A program made the translations under genes and the position numbers. The notes under the pieces are model-generated. The model was not told where the DNA came from. It saw only the letters and a list, made by a program, of their open reading frames with translations, and made no database searches. From an uncultured Bacilli bacterium (GTDB taxonomy: Bacteria; Bacillota_I; Bacilli_A; RF39; UBA660), in contig CARMXJ010000060.1 of assembly GCA_949025205.1 (NCBI GenBank), positions 1 to 6,473 on the forward strand: a stretch of DNA of 6,473 nucleotides, in the 5' to 3' direction. This document shows, in pieces, positions 1 to 6,420 of the stretch; the stretch's first letter is position 1, and each line of letters opens with the position of its first letter.

Positions 1-45
1 AGTAATTTATCTTATTACTCCATTTTTCTATGTCCTCAAGTCTGA

Positions 46-453
46 ACTGTTACAAATGATATTGAAAGTTTTGAAATCTATCTACCAAATTTTCATCAAA
101 TCAGTTATAATGAAATCACCGATAATATTGATAAAAGATTGTGGATTTTAGGTGCAAAGGATTTGGAGGAATTAAAACAAATGGAAATTACCGATGAAAA
201 TTTGAAAATTATACAAGAATATGAAAGATTATTAGAAAGCGATTCTCGATTTGGACTTTTATACAATGTTGAAAAAGACCAAAAACGTATGATAAGCTAT
301 TATGAGCAAGAAGGAAGAAAAGAGGGGATAAAAGAAGAAAAAATAACAACTGCTAAAAAGCTATTAAAAATGGGAATTGTTACAATCGAACAAATTGCGG
401 AAGCTACAGAATTATCCATAGAAGAAATAAAGAAATTAGCAAATAAAAATTAA
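46..453 (+). pseudogene. Rpn/PD-(D/E)XK nuclease-family transposase, C-terminal remnant with in-frame stop
   Basis: The frame ending at TAA 451-453 reads as the C-terminal part of the Rpn family (recombination-promoting nuclease / putative transposase, PDDEXK_2). Family-like stretches are NDIESFEIYLPNF (before any start codon), the DNIDKRLWIL segment, a charged helical linker (YYEQEGRKEGIKEE), and a terminal helix-turn-helix-like tail (KKLLKMGIVTIEQIAEATELSIEEIKKL). Homology runs upstream of the first possible start (TTG at 139, with no Shine-Dalgarno site), so 139 is not a natural start. The same frame is cut by TGA at 43-45; codons 1-42 (including YYSIF) may be the continuation. Full-length members are usually about 280-300 residues, with the nuclease core in the N-terminal half, which is not visible here. 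I infer an inactivated or truncated gene. A sequencing error at the TGA, or a short expressed C-terminal fragment, are alternatives. Family assignment is fairly sure; the pseudogene state less so. Confidence 0.65.
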
Positions 454-458
454 ATCGT

Positions 459-490
459 AGAAGAGAAAGCAGAATATGTTTTCTTTTTTT
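459..490 (+). terminator. weak intrinsic terminator after the Rpn remnant
   Basis: GAGAAAGC (463-470) can pair with GTTTTCTT (478-485) around a 7-nt loop. The stem contains two G-U pairs and can be extended by A-U/G-U pairs to 459/489. The 3' arm runs into a seven-T tract at 484-490. The stem is AT-rich and weak, so this is a plausible but not strong terminator separating the remnant from the next operon. Confidence 0.4.
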
Positions 491-491
491 C

Positions 492-535
492 TTTCCATAA
501 AATTTTCACTCGTTTTTCATAATTTCTTCACTCTA
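492..535 (+). repeat. four tandem 11-bp direct repeats (TTTTCA core), candidate response-regulator operator
   Basis: Four consecutive 11-bp units start at 492, 503, 514 and 525: TTTCCATAAAA, TTTTCACTCGT, TTTTCATAATT and TCTTCACTCTA. All share a T-Y-T-Y-C-A core in the same register. Units 1 and 3, and 2 and 4, are most alike: the 20-mers at 492-511 and 514-533 agree at 16 of 20 positions, with a 22-bp period. Tandem 11-bp direct repeats are the usual binding pattern of OmpR/PhoB-family response regulators, and TTTTCATAATTTCTTCAC (514-531) partly resembles the E. coli pho box. The array ends 7 bp before a -10-like TATATT, where a -35 element would normally lie. The regulator is inferred. The T-rich composition makes chance similarity possible. 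Confidence 0.45.
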
Positions 536-542
536 GCCACAA

Positions 543-558
543 TATATTAAATTAAAAT
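543..558 (+). promoter_or_regulatory. candidate -10 region of the VTC operon
   Basis: TATATT (543-548) and TAAAAT (553-558) are the best -10-like hexamers before the VTC gene. Neither has a good -35 hexamer at 16-18 bp. The best -35-like match, TTCACT at 527-532, is 10 or 20 bp away, respectively. This fits a promoter that depends on an activator bound at the adjacent 11-bp repeats, but the placement is uncertain in such AT-rich DNA. Confidence 0.3.
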
Positions 559-584
559 AGGAGTCGTTAGAAAGAGGAAAAATT

Positions 585-1277
585 ATGTATGAAAATGTTT
601 TTAATAGGGTAGAAGAAAAATACGTGTTAACCAAAGAACAAAAAGAAACATTTTTAAAGAAAATGGAAAAATATATAAAAAAAGATAATTTTTATGAATC
701 TACCATATGCAATATTTATTTTGATACCCAAAATTATGATTTAGTTCTTCATTCCTTAGAAAAACCAATCTATAAAGATAAAGTGCGTCTAAGAAGTTAT
801 GGCATTCCGCATTTGGAAGATGAAGTATTTTTAGAAATGAAAACAAAATACAATGGAATTGTGAACAAAAGAAGAACAAAGCTTACCTTGCAAGAATTTT
901 ATGAATATGCAACAAGAAAAAAATTTGCTTCTTCCGACCAGGTAAAAAAAGAATTAGACTATTTATTTAGATATTATAAGTTAAAACCTGCTTACTTTAT
1001 CGCATACGATAGAGTTAGTTATCAAGGAATTTTAGATAACAAGTTGCGTATCACTATCGATGCCAATCTAAGAAGTAGAAAAGAAGATTTGCAATTAGAA
1101 CTCGGCGATGCAGGAAAAAAATTTTTTAAAGAGGAAAAATACATTATGGAAATCAAAACATTAGGAGCTATGCCTTTATGGCTCGTACATAATCTTTCAG
1201 AATTAAAAATATTTCCTGTGTCTTTTTCAAAATATGGAAGCATATATCAAAAAGAAATGGAGGGTCGTATATGTTAA
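585..1277 (+). CDS. VTC-domain protein (polyphosphate polymerase domain-containing)
   Basis: A 230-residue cytoplasmic protein with no signal peptide or membrane segment, matching the bacterial VTC domain (triphosphate tunnel metalloenzyme fold) at its usual length. Visible landmarks in order: FNRVEEKY (residues 6-13), NIYFDT (43-48), VRLRSYG (67-73, R68/R70), FLEMK (82-86, E84/K86), VNKRRT (93-98), YDRVSYQG (141-148), LRITID (154-159), IMEIK (187-191, E189/K191) and FSKYGS (214-219). The alternating basic and acidic strand residues that line the tunnel in this fold all appear to be kept, so an active enzyme is likely. In yeast, VTC4 makes polyphosphate from ATP; the reaction of small bacterial VTC proteins next to DUF4956 genes is not settled. 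The ATG is preceded by GAGG (574-577) at 7 nt. It is the first gene of a three-gene operon and overlaps the next gene by 7 nt, suggesting coupled translation. Confidence 0.9.
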   Translation: MYENVFNRVEEKYVLTKEQKETFLKKMEKYIKKDNFYESTICNIYFDTQNYDLVLHSLEKPIYKDKVRLRSYGIPHLEDEVFLEMKTKYNGIVNKRRTKLTLQEFYEYATRKKFASSDQVKKELDYLFRYYKLKPAYFIAYDRVSYQGILDNKLRITIDANLRSRKEDLQLELGDAGKKFFKEEKYIMEIKTLGAMPLWLVHNLSELKIFPVSFSKYGSIYQKEMEGRIC

Positions 1278-1942
1278 CAAGTTTATTTAGAGAGGGAAGT
1301 AGTAGTGTAGAATTAACCAGCATTTTAATTTGTACCCTTACCTCTATTCTTTTAGGTTTTGTCATAGCACTAACCCATAAGAAAACATCACATTATAATA
1401 AAGACTTTTTAATTACGCTTACTGTTTTACCAATTTTAGTCCAAGTAGTGATGATTATGGTCAATGGAAATCTTGGTACATCCGTTGCTATAGCAGGTGC
1501 CTTTAGTTTGATACGATTTCGAAGTGTTCCCGGAACATCAAAAGAAATTTTAAGTGTATTTTTTGCAATGAGTATTGGAATAGCTACTGGAATGGGACAT
1601 ATCTTATTTGCTGCTATTATCACAATAATTACTTCTTTTGTAATTTACATTTTAAGTAATACGAAACTATTTTTTAAAAATAGCCAAGAAAAAATTTTAA
1701 AAATAGCTGTTCCAGAAAATTTGGATTATACTACAATGTTTAATGAAGTATTTGAAAAATTTACAAAAAATTATGTACTAGAACAAGCAAAAACAACCAA
1801 CATGGGGAGTTTGTTTGATTTAAGCTACCGAATTATTCTTAAGGATGCTATAAACGAAAAAGAATTTATAGATGAATTGCGTATAAGAAATGGGAATTTA
1901 AAAGTTGTTTTAAGTCATCCAATTGAAGGAAATGATATGTAA
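1271..1942 (+). CDS. DUF4956 domain-containing membrane protein
   Basis: A 223-residue protein whose N-terminal part carries about four hydrophobic segments (roughly residues 14-35, 45-64, 92-107 and 109-128). Between the second and third is AGAFSLIRFRSVPGTSKEI (75-93), the hallmark of DUF4956, in which two arginines sit beside a small-residue helix. Residues 140-223 form a soluble tail (ILKIAVPENLDY, then a helix, then RIILKD...EFIDELRIRNGNLKVVL) that looks like a small alpha/beta, ACT-like domain. It resembles the MgtC-type layout of membrane helices plus a soluble C-terminal domain; that comparison is mine and weak. The ATG has a strong GGAGGG (1259-1264) 6 nt upstream and lies inside the end of the VTC gene (7-nt overlap). 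Families encoding VTC and DUF4956 proteins often sit side by side, so the two products probably act together at the inner face of the membrane. Biochemical role unknown. Confidence 0.88.
   Translation: MLTSLFREGSSSVELTSILICTLTSILLGFVIALTHKKTSHYNKDFLITLTVLPILVQVVMIMVNGNLGTSVAIAGAFSLIRFRSVPGTSKEILSVFFAMSIGIATGMGHILFAAIITIITSFVIYILSNTKLFFKNSQEKILKIAVPENLDYTTMFNEVFEKFTKNYVLEQAKTTNMGSLFDLSYRIILKDAINEKEFIDELRIRNGNLKVVLSHPIEGNDM
1925..1930 (+). promoter_or_regulatory. distant ribosome binding site for the beta-helix gene
   Basis: GAAGGA lies within the last codons of the DUF4956 gene, 14 nt before the ATG at 1945, which is longer than the usual 5-9 nt. No earlier in-frame ATG follows the upstream stop. 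The 2-nt gap between stop and start suggests that ribosomes finishing DUF4956 reinitiate here. Confidence 0.4.
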
Positions 1943-1944
1943 GT

Positions 1945-3696
1945 ATGCAAAAAGAATGGAAAAATAAAAATTTTATTTTCGCTATTGGTTTTGTACTCAT
2001 TGTATTGCTTATTTTTTGCTTTTGTTTTTTTCAAAATAAAGAGAAAATGAAAAATAGCGTAACAGATACGATAGATATAAATATCAATACCGATGATGAT
2101 GAAGAAAAAATTGATTGGACAAAGTATGAAACCTATGCATATGAACTCACAAAAAGCTTAACTATTACAAAAGAAGGAGTTTATCAGTTAACAGGAACAA
2201 TACCAGATGGTGGTATCACTATACATACAAGTGGCAATGTAAAATTGGTTCTTGAAAATGTAAAAATTACCAATCAAAAAGGACCGGCAATTTATGTAGA
2301 AGAAGCAGAAAATGTAGTAATAGAAACAACCAAGGAGAGTACCAATTTTTTAGAAGATGGAAGCATTTATTCTGGATACGATGCAGAGGTAAATGGAACG
2401 ATTTTTAGTCATGACGATATCACTTTTGATGGAGAGGGAACTTTACTTATAAAAGCCAATAACGAAGATGGAATTGTATCTAAAGATGATTTAAAAATAA
2501 AAAATGGAACTTATGAAATAACAGCAAATGGCGATGGAATTCGCGGAAAAGATTCTGTATACATTCAAAATGGTACATTTAAAATAGAATCTTCTAAAGA
2601 TGGAATAAAGGCAACGAACGATACAAATCCAGAAAAAGGATATGTTTATATAAAAAATGGAGATTTTGTTATTACGTCTGGTTTAGATGGTATACAAGCT
2701 GAAACAAAACTCTTAATTGAAAATGGAACCTTTTCTATAAAAACAGGCGGTGGAAGTTTGCTGATAAGCACTCAAGAAAATTGGGGACATTGGAACATGT
2801 TTGATAACAAGTCCAATAATAATACCAAAGAAAGTGCTAAAGGAATAAAATCACAAGATCATTTAGTCATTGAAAATGGAACATTCACAATAGATGCATC
2901 CGATGATGCCATCCATTCCAATCAGTATGTAGGAATAAAAAATGGTACATTTACAATCCTTAGCGGAGATGATGGAATACATGCTGATGCAGAACTAATA
3001 ATTGAAGAAGGAACAATAAGAATTAATAAAAGCTATGAAGGAATAGAAGCTTCTAAAATTACTATAAATGCTGGAAATATACAAGTAACCTCTTTGGACG
3101 ATGGCATAAACGTAGCAGGTGGAAATGATTCTTCTTCTATGAATAGACCTGGTGCTAATTCTTTTAAAGATAATGCAAGCGATAACACTTTAACCATTAA
3201 TGGTGGAAATATTTATGTAGATGCATCGGGAGATGGATTAGATGCCAATGGTTCCATTTATCTAAATGGGGGAACAGTAGTGATAGATGGACCAGAAAAT
3301 GCTTTAAATGGGGCTTTAGACTACGATAAAGAATTTGTAATAAAAGGAGGGACTATTCTAGCAGCGGGAGCAAGTGGCATGGCCCAAGGCGTAAGTTCTA
3401 ATTCTTCTATTTATAACGTATTTATCCAATTTACAAAAAATTATAATAAGGGAGATAAAATAACCATTGTAGATGAAAGTAACAAAGAGATTATATCCTA
3501 TACTGCAAGCAAATCCTTTTCTTCTTTAGTGATTGCTTCTCCTGATTTGAAAAAGGAAAACGCTTACACTATCAAAATAAATGACAATGATTATGAAACA
3601 TTTGTTATTGCAAGTATTACAACAAATATTGGGAGTACAAAAGAAAATGGAAGGAATAATGAACCTCCTGGAAGAAACAAAACAGGGCATCGATAG
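1945..3696 (+). CDS. Cthe_2159-type carbohydrate-binding beta-helix protein, membrane-anchored
   Basis: 583 residues. A basic N-terminus (MQKEWKNKN) and a hydrophobic stretch (about 10-29) form a signal peptide or signal anchor. There is no lipobox despite Cys25/Cys27 and no LPXTG at the C-terminus, so the uncleaved helix probably anchors it. The outer region is built from about 22-residue rungs marked by DGI-like turns: 174, 196, 218, 247, 298, 320, 342, 364, 385, 429 and 451, each followed by an 'ENGTFTI' strand. This is a right-handed parallel beta-helix like Clostridium thermocellum Cthe_2159, reported to bind cellulose and pectin-type acidic polysaccharides and calcium. The many Asp residues at turns suit metal binding. 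A looped insert (about 268-297, GGGSLLISTQENW...) and the AGASGMAQGVSSNSS segment with a beta-rich end (475-557) are typical of the family. The start lies 2 nt after the DUF4956 stop. Its best Shine-Dalgarno site, GAAGGA (1925-1930), is 14 nt away, so translation may depend on coupling. The true ligand is unknown. Confidence 0.88.
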   Translation: MQKEWKNKNFIFAIGFVLIVLLIFCFCFFQNKEKMKNSVTDTIDININTDDDEEKIDWTKYETYAYELTKSLTITKEGVYQLTGTIPDGGITIHTSGNVKLVLENVKITNQKGPAIYVEEAENVVIETTKESTNFLEDGSIYSGYDAEVNGTIFSHDDITFDGEGTLLIKANNEDGIVSKDDLKIKNGTYEITANGDGIRGKDSVYIQNGTFKIESSKDGIKATNDTNPEKGYVYIKNGDFVITSGLDGIQAETKLLIENGTFSIKTGGGSLLISTQENWGHWNMFDNKSNNNTKESAKGIKSQDHLVIENGTFTIDASDDAIHSNQYVGIKNGTFTILSGDDGIHADAELIIEEGTIRINKSYEGIEASKITINAGNIQVTSLDDGINVAGGNDSSSMNRPGANSFKDNASDNTLTINGGNIYVDASGDGLDANGSIYLNGGTVVIDGPENALNGALDYDKEFVIKGGTILAAGASGMAQGVSSNSSIYNVFIQFTKNYNKGDKITIVDESNKEIISYTASKSFSSLVIASPDLKKENAYTIKINDNDYETFVIASITTNIGSTKENGRNNEPPGRNKTGHR

Positions 3697-3715
3697 GACT
3701 TAATTATTAAAAGGC

Positions 3716-3749
3716 AAAGAAAGTTGGAAAGAAAAAGCTAACTTTTTTT
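3716..3749 (+). terminator. intrinsic terminator of the VTC-DUF4956-beta-helix operon
   Basis: AAAGTTGG (3720-3727) pairs with CTAACTTT (3738-3745) with one G-U pair around a 10-nt A-rich loop. The stem is extended by an A-rich left flank and the seven-T run (3743-3749) to 3716/3749. The position, 20 nt after the stop codon, and the T tract make this a convincing Rho-independent terminator. The A-rich left arm means it may also work weakly in the other direction. Confidence 0.7.
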
Positions 3750-3777
3750 CATTTTCATATAGAAAAACACAAAATAA

Positions 3778-3786
3778 TGTTATAAT
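3778..3786 (+). promoter_or_regulatory. extended -10 promoter of the M16 gene pair
   Basis: TGTTATAAT is a perfect extended -10 element (TGn followed by TATAAT), lying just after the previous operon's terminator. No good -35 hexamer is seen 17 bp upstream (TATAGA at 3758-3763 is poor), as is common for extended -10 promoters. Transcription would start near 3793 and give a leader of about 47 nt. TATACT at 3816-3821 is a second, weaker candidate. Confidence 0.6.
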
Positions 3787-3839
3787 AACACCATTATAAA
3801 TAACAAAATGTTGTATATACTAAAAAAGAGAGGTGCACT

Positions 3840-5108
3840 ATGAAATACAAAAAGTTTGAATTCGATACATTTAATATTTATACTATCCAAACCGATAAAT
3901 TTAAAAACTGTCATATGGAAATTCTTTTTTATGACAATGCCAAAAAAGAAGAACTAGGATTACGTAATTTTCTAGTGGATATGCTTTGCCATTCTTCTAA
4001 AAAATATCCGAAAAGAAAAGATTTAGTCATCAAATTAGAAGAACTTTACCAATCTTTTTTCTATGGAGTTACAAGTAAAGTGGGAAATATGGTGATGTCT
4101 AACTTTGTCTATGACTTTTTAAATCCGGAATTTATTAATGATAATGCCTATTTAAAACAAGTGCTTTCTTTTCCTTTTGAAATTATTGAACATCCAAATG
4201 TGGAAAAAGAAGCATTTGATGAAAGGTCTTTTAAAATTATCAAAAAGCGTATTTTAGCGGATATTGACTCCATAAAAGAAAATGCGACCAATTATGCTTT
4301 TCGTAAAGCTTTAGAGAATATGGATAAAGATTCCATTACAGCAGCATCTGTACTAGGAACCAAAGAAAGCGTAGAAGCTATTACTCCAGAAAGCTTGTAT
4401 AAATATTATCGTAAGTTTTATGCCAACAGTCTTTGTAATATTTATGTTATTGGAAATCTAGATATGGAAGAAGTTGCTAAAATCATTAGTCGTTCTTTTC
4501 ATAATAATTGTGTAAAGAATCATAGTGTTGAGCCATTCGTCGAAAATAAAGCAAGAAAAAAAGAACTTGTTGTAAAAGAACAAGGAAATTTTGGACAAAC
4601 CAATCTAGTTATGGGATTTAATTTAGAAAAAATGACACGAGAAGAAAAAAGCACTACTTTAACTGTATTTGATGAAGTTCTTTGTGCGGGAGGATTAAAA
4701 TCGAAAATATACAATGCTTTACGTGAAGAAAATGGCCTTTGTTATAGTGTATCTTCTATTTGTTCTAGATACGATAATATGTATTATGTCTATGTAGGGT
4801 TAGATAGTAAAAATGTCCCGCTTGCCATTAAATTAATTAAAAAATGTGTGAAGGAAATGGTGAGCGGAAAGATAACCAAAGAAGAAATGGATATGGCCAA
4901 AAAGCAACTAGATACGGCATTAGAAGTTGTTTTAGATAACCAAAACAGTCTAATAAATAACTATGCTTTTCATACTATTGTAGGAACACCTTTATATAAA
5001 GATTTAAAAAAGGCTTATCAAGAAGTAAACGTAAAAGACTTAAAAATGATTGGGAAAAAACTAAAATTGAACTTTGTTTATGAATTACAAGGAAAGGGGG
5101 AAGAGTGA
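3840..5108 (+). CDS. ymfF: M16-family non-zinc subunit, YmfF-like (EF-P 5-aminopentanol modification-associated)
   Basis: 422 residues, the normal length for M16B peptidase-like proteins, with two homologous halves. The N-terminal half lacks HxxEH: the matching region, residues 40-53 around GLRNFLVDMLCHSS, has none of the zinc ligands. It is followed by KKYPKRKDLVIKLEELY (54-70), typical of YmfF proteins. The C-terminal half (about 250-422) keeps the substrate-side R/Y pair in LREENGLCYSV (294-304; R295 and Y302). It is therefore not catalytic alone but can complete the active site of a zinc-bearing partner, which the next gene supplies. In Bacillus subtilis the ymfF-ymfH pair is linked to the 5-aminopentanol modification of translation factor EF-P; databases also spell it YfmF. 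The ATG follows AGAGAGG (3827-3833) at 6 nt. The gene ends in TGA overlapping the next ATG. Family is sure; the exact cellular role rests on homology. Confidence 0.85.
   Translation: MKYKKFEFDTFNIYTIQTDKFKNCHMEILFYDNAKKEELGLRNFLVDMLCHSSKKYPKRKDLVIKLEELYQSFFYGVTSKVGNMVMSNFVYDFLNPEFINDNAYLKQVLSFPFEIIEHPNVEKEAFDERSFKIIKKRILADIDSIKENATNYAFRKALENMDKDSITAASVLGTKESVEAITPESLYKYYRKFYANSLCNIYVIGNLDMEEVAKIISRSFHNNCVKNHSVEPFVENKARKKELVVKEQGNFGQTNLVMGFNLEKMTREEKSTTLTVFDEVLCAGGLKSKIYNALREENGLCYSVSSICSRYDNMYYVYVGLDSKNVPLAIKLIKKCVKEMVSGKITKEEMDMAKKQLDTALEVVLDNQNSLINNYAFHTIVGTPLYKDLKKAYQEVNVKDLKMIGKKLKLNFVYELQGKGEE
5094..5100 (+). promoter_or_regulatory. ribosome binding site that sets the ymfH start
   Basis: AAGGGGG ends 7 nt before ATG 5108 but only 4 nt before the in-frame GTG at 5105. 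Spacing and codon preference both favour ATG 5108, which shares one base with the ymfF stop (TGATG). Confidence 0.55.
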
Positions 5109-6403
5109 TGAAAGAGATTGAATTAAGGGGCTTAAAAGAAAAAATCTATTATGAAAAAGTCTTAAAACAATTGCCCGTTTACATTTGGAAAAATGAAAAA
5201 GTAACGGGAGTTTTTTCTGCTCTTTGTGTCCGTTTTGGCTCTATCCACCAAGAATTTAAATTAAATGGAGAAAGCAAATACAATAAAGTTCCGAGTGGAA
5301 TCGCTCACTTTTTAGAGCATTTAAACTTTTATGAACCAGATGGCACAACAGCAACGGATTTTTATGCAGAATATGGAAGTGAAGTCAATGCTTTTACTAC
5401 ATTTGATTACACTTGTTATCATGTGTATGCTACCAAAAAAATAAAAGAAAATCTAAATCATTTGCTCGATTTTGTTTTGACTCCTTATTTTAATAAAAAG
5501 ATGATAAACAAAGAAAGAAGCATTATCACAGAAGAGCTTACTATGGATGAAGATGTACCAGAAACAAAACTATATTTTACTCACTATGCCAATATTTTTC
5601 ATAAATACAAGTATAATGAAACCATAACGGGAACTAAAGAAGATGTAGAAAAAACAACTTTAGAAGATATTGAACTTGTTTACAATACTTTTTATCATCC
5701 TAAGAATATGTTCTTAATAATAACGGGAAATGTAAATCCTTACGAAATTGTAAAGTGGGTAGAAGATAACTTAAAAGAAAAAAAATTATCCTCTTATAAA
5801 AGTCCAAAATTAAAAAAAGTAAAAGAACCAGCTAACATCGTAAATGATTACAAAGAAATGGAAGGAAATGTTGAAAATAGTAAATTAAAAATTTCTTTAA
5901 AACTTCCTATTAATACCTTTAAAAATATAGATACTATCGAACTTCGTTTAATACTCTCTCTTATTTTAAATAGCAATTTTGGACCCACAAGTGATTTAAA
6001 AGAATATTTAATGGAAAATGAATTAATTAATTATATGAATGCCTCTCGCTCTTTTATTGAAGATTACATAATTATAACGATTTCTGTAGAAACAAAATAT
6101 CCTAAAGAAGCCATTAAAGCAATAAAAGAACAATTAAAAAATTTAGAAATGACAGAAGAAACTTTGAAACGTAAAATAAATTCTAGTATCGCAACTCTTG
6201 TTCTAAATTATGATGATATTATGGGAGTTAATAATTTAATTCAAGAAAATATTTTATCGTTTGATCATATTGTTGAAAACGAAAAAGAACATTTGGAAAA
6301 TATAACTTTAGAAATGGTAGAGAAAGTGATTAAAAAAATAGATACAAAGAACATGGCCATTACAGTATTAAATCCACAAAAAGAAACAGAAAAGCGTAAA
6401 TAG
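5108..6403 (+). CDS. ymfH: M16-family zinc peptidase subunit, YmfH-like (EF-P 5-aminopentanol modification-associated)
   Basis: 431 residues from ATG 5108 (432 if GTG 5105 is used). It carries the inverted zinc motif HFLEH (residues 67-71: ligands H67 and H71, catalytic E70) within GIAHFLEHLNFYEPDG. The third ligand is a glutamate in ERSIITEELTMDED, most likely E143. GSEVNAFTTFDYTCY (90-104) and the LLDFV-TPYF segment are also typical of YmfH. In the C-terminal half the region matching LRxxxGLxY reads LMENELINY (301-309), so the R/Y arginine is missing; YmfF supplies it. The two products therefore look like complementary subunits of one heterodimeric metallopeptidase, probably cytoplasmic, as no signal peptide or membrane segment is visible. 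In Bacillus this pair is associated with EF-P modification; a natural substrate is not known to me. TGATG overlap and a GGGGG ribosome binding site indicate translational coupling with ymfF. The usual Bacillus neighbour ymfI is not visible before the window ends. Confidence 0.87.
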   Translation: MKEIELRGLKEKIYYEKVLKQLPVYIWKNEKVTGVFSALCVRFGSIHQEFKLNGESKYNKVPSGIAHFLEHLNFYEPDGTTATDFYAEYGSEVNAFTTFDYTCYHVYATKKIKENLNHLLDFVLTPYFNKKMINKERSIITEELTMDEDVPETKLYFTHYANIFHKYKYNETITGTKEDVEKTTLEDIELVYNTFYHPKNMFLIITGNVNPYEIVKWVEDNLKEKKLSSYKSPKLKKVKEPANIVNDYKEMEGNVENSKLKISLKLPINTFKNIDTIELRLILSLILNSNFGPTSDLKEYLMENELINYMNASRSFIEDYIIITISVETKYPKEAIKAIKEQLKNLEMTEETLKRKINSSIATLVLNYDDIMGVNNLIQENILSFDHIVENEKEHLENITLEMVEKVIKKIDTKNMAITVLNPQKETEKRK

Positions 6404-6420
6404 ATGTTTCTTTTATTTTT
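6379..6420 (+). terminator. terminator-like inverted repeat overlapping the end of ymfH
   Basis: AAAAGAAACA (6379-6388) and TGTTTCTTTT (6405-6414) form a perfect 10-bp inverted repeat with a 16-nt loop, followed by ATTTTT. The left arm and loop lie inside the last codons of ymfH. There are only two G-C pairs, so the hairpin is weak, but the position and T tract fit the end of the M16 transcript. Confidence 0.5.

Noticed and set aside
43..45. TGA read as tryptophan (Mycoplasma-type code)
   Set aside because: No intact gene needs TGA as a sense codon; tryptophans use TGG, and TGA serves as the stop of ymfF directly before the ymfH start.
139..453. A complete 104-residue gene starting at TTG 139
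   Set aside because: Family similarity continues upstream of 139 in the same frame and no ribosome binding site precedes the TTG, so it is an arbitrary internal start.
1022..1243. Minus-strand open frame of 73 codons inside the VTC gene
   Set aside because: It lies fully antisense to a well-supported family gene and its protein shows no recognisable motif; a shadow frame.
1168..1623. Two minus-strand open frames inside the VTC end and DUF4956 gene
   Set aside because: Antisense to conserved coding sequence; the hydrophobic look comes from the reverse complement of membrane-helix codons.
2464..3306. Possible CRISPR or tandem DNA repeat array (66-bp period)
   Set aside because: The period comes from 22-residue protein rungs; the DNA copies are diverged and lie within one continuous coding frame.
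4520..4714. Minus-strand open frame of 64 codons inside ymfF
   Set aside because: Antisense shadow of a conserved M16 region, with no plausible product.
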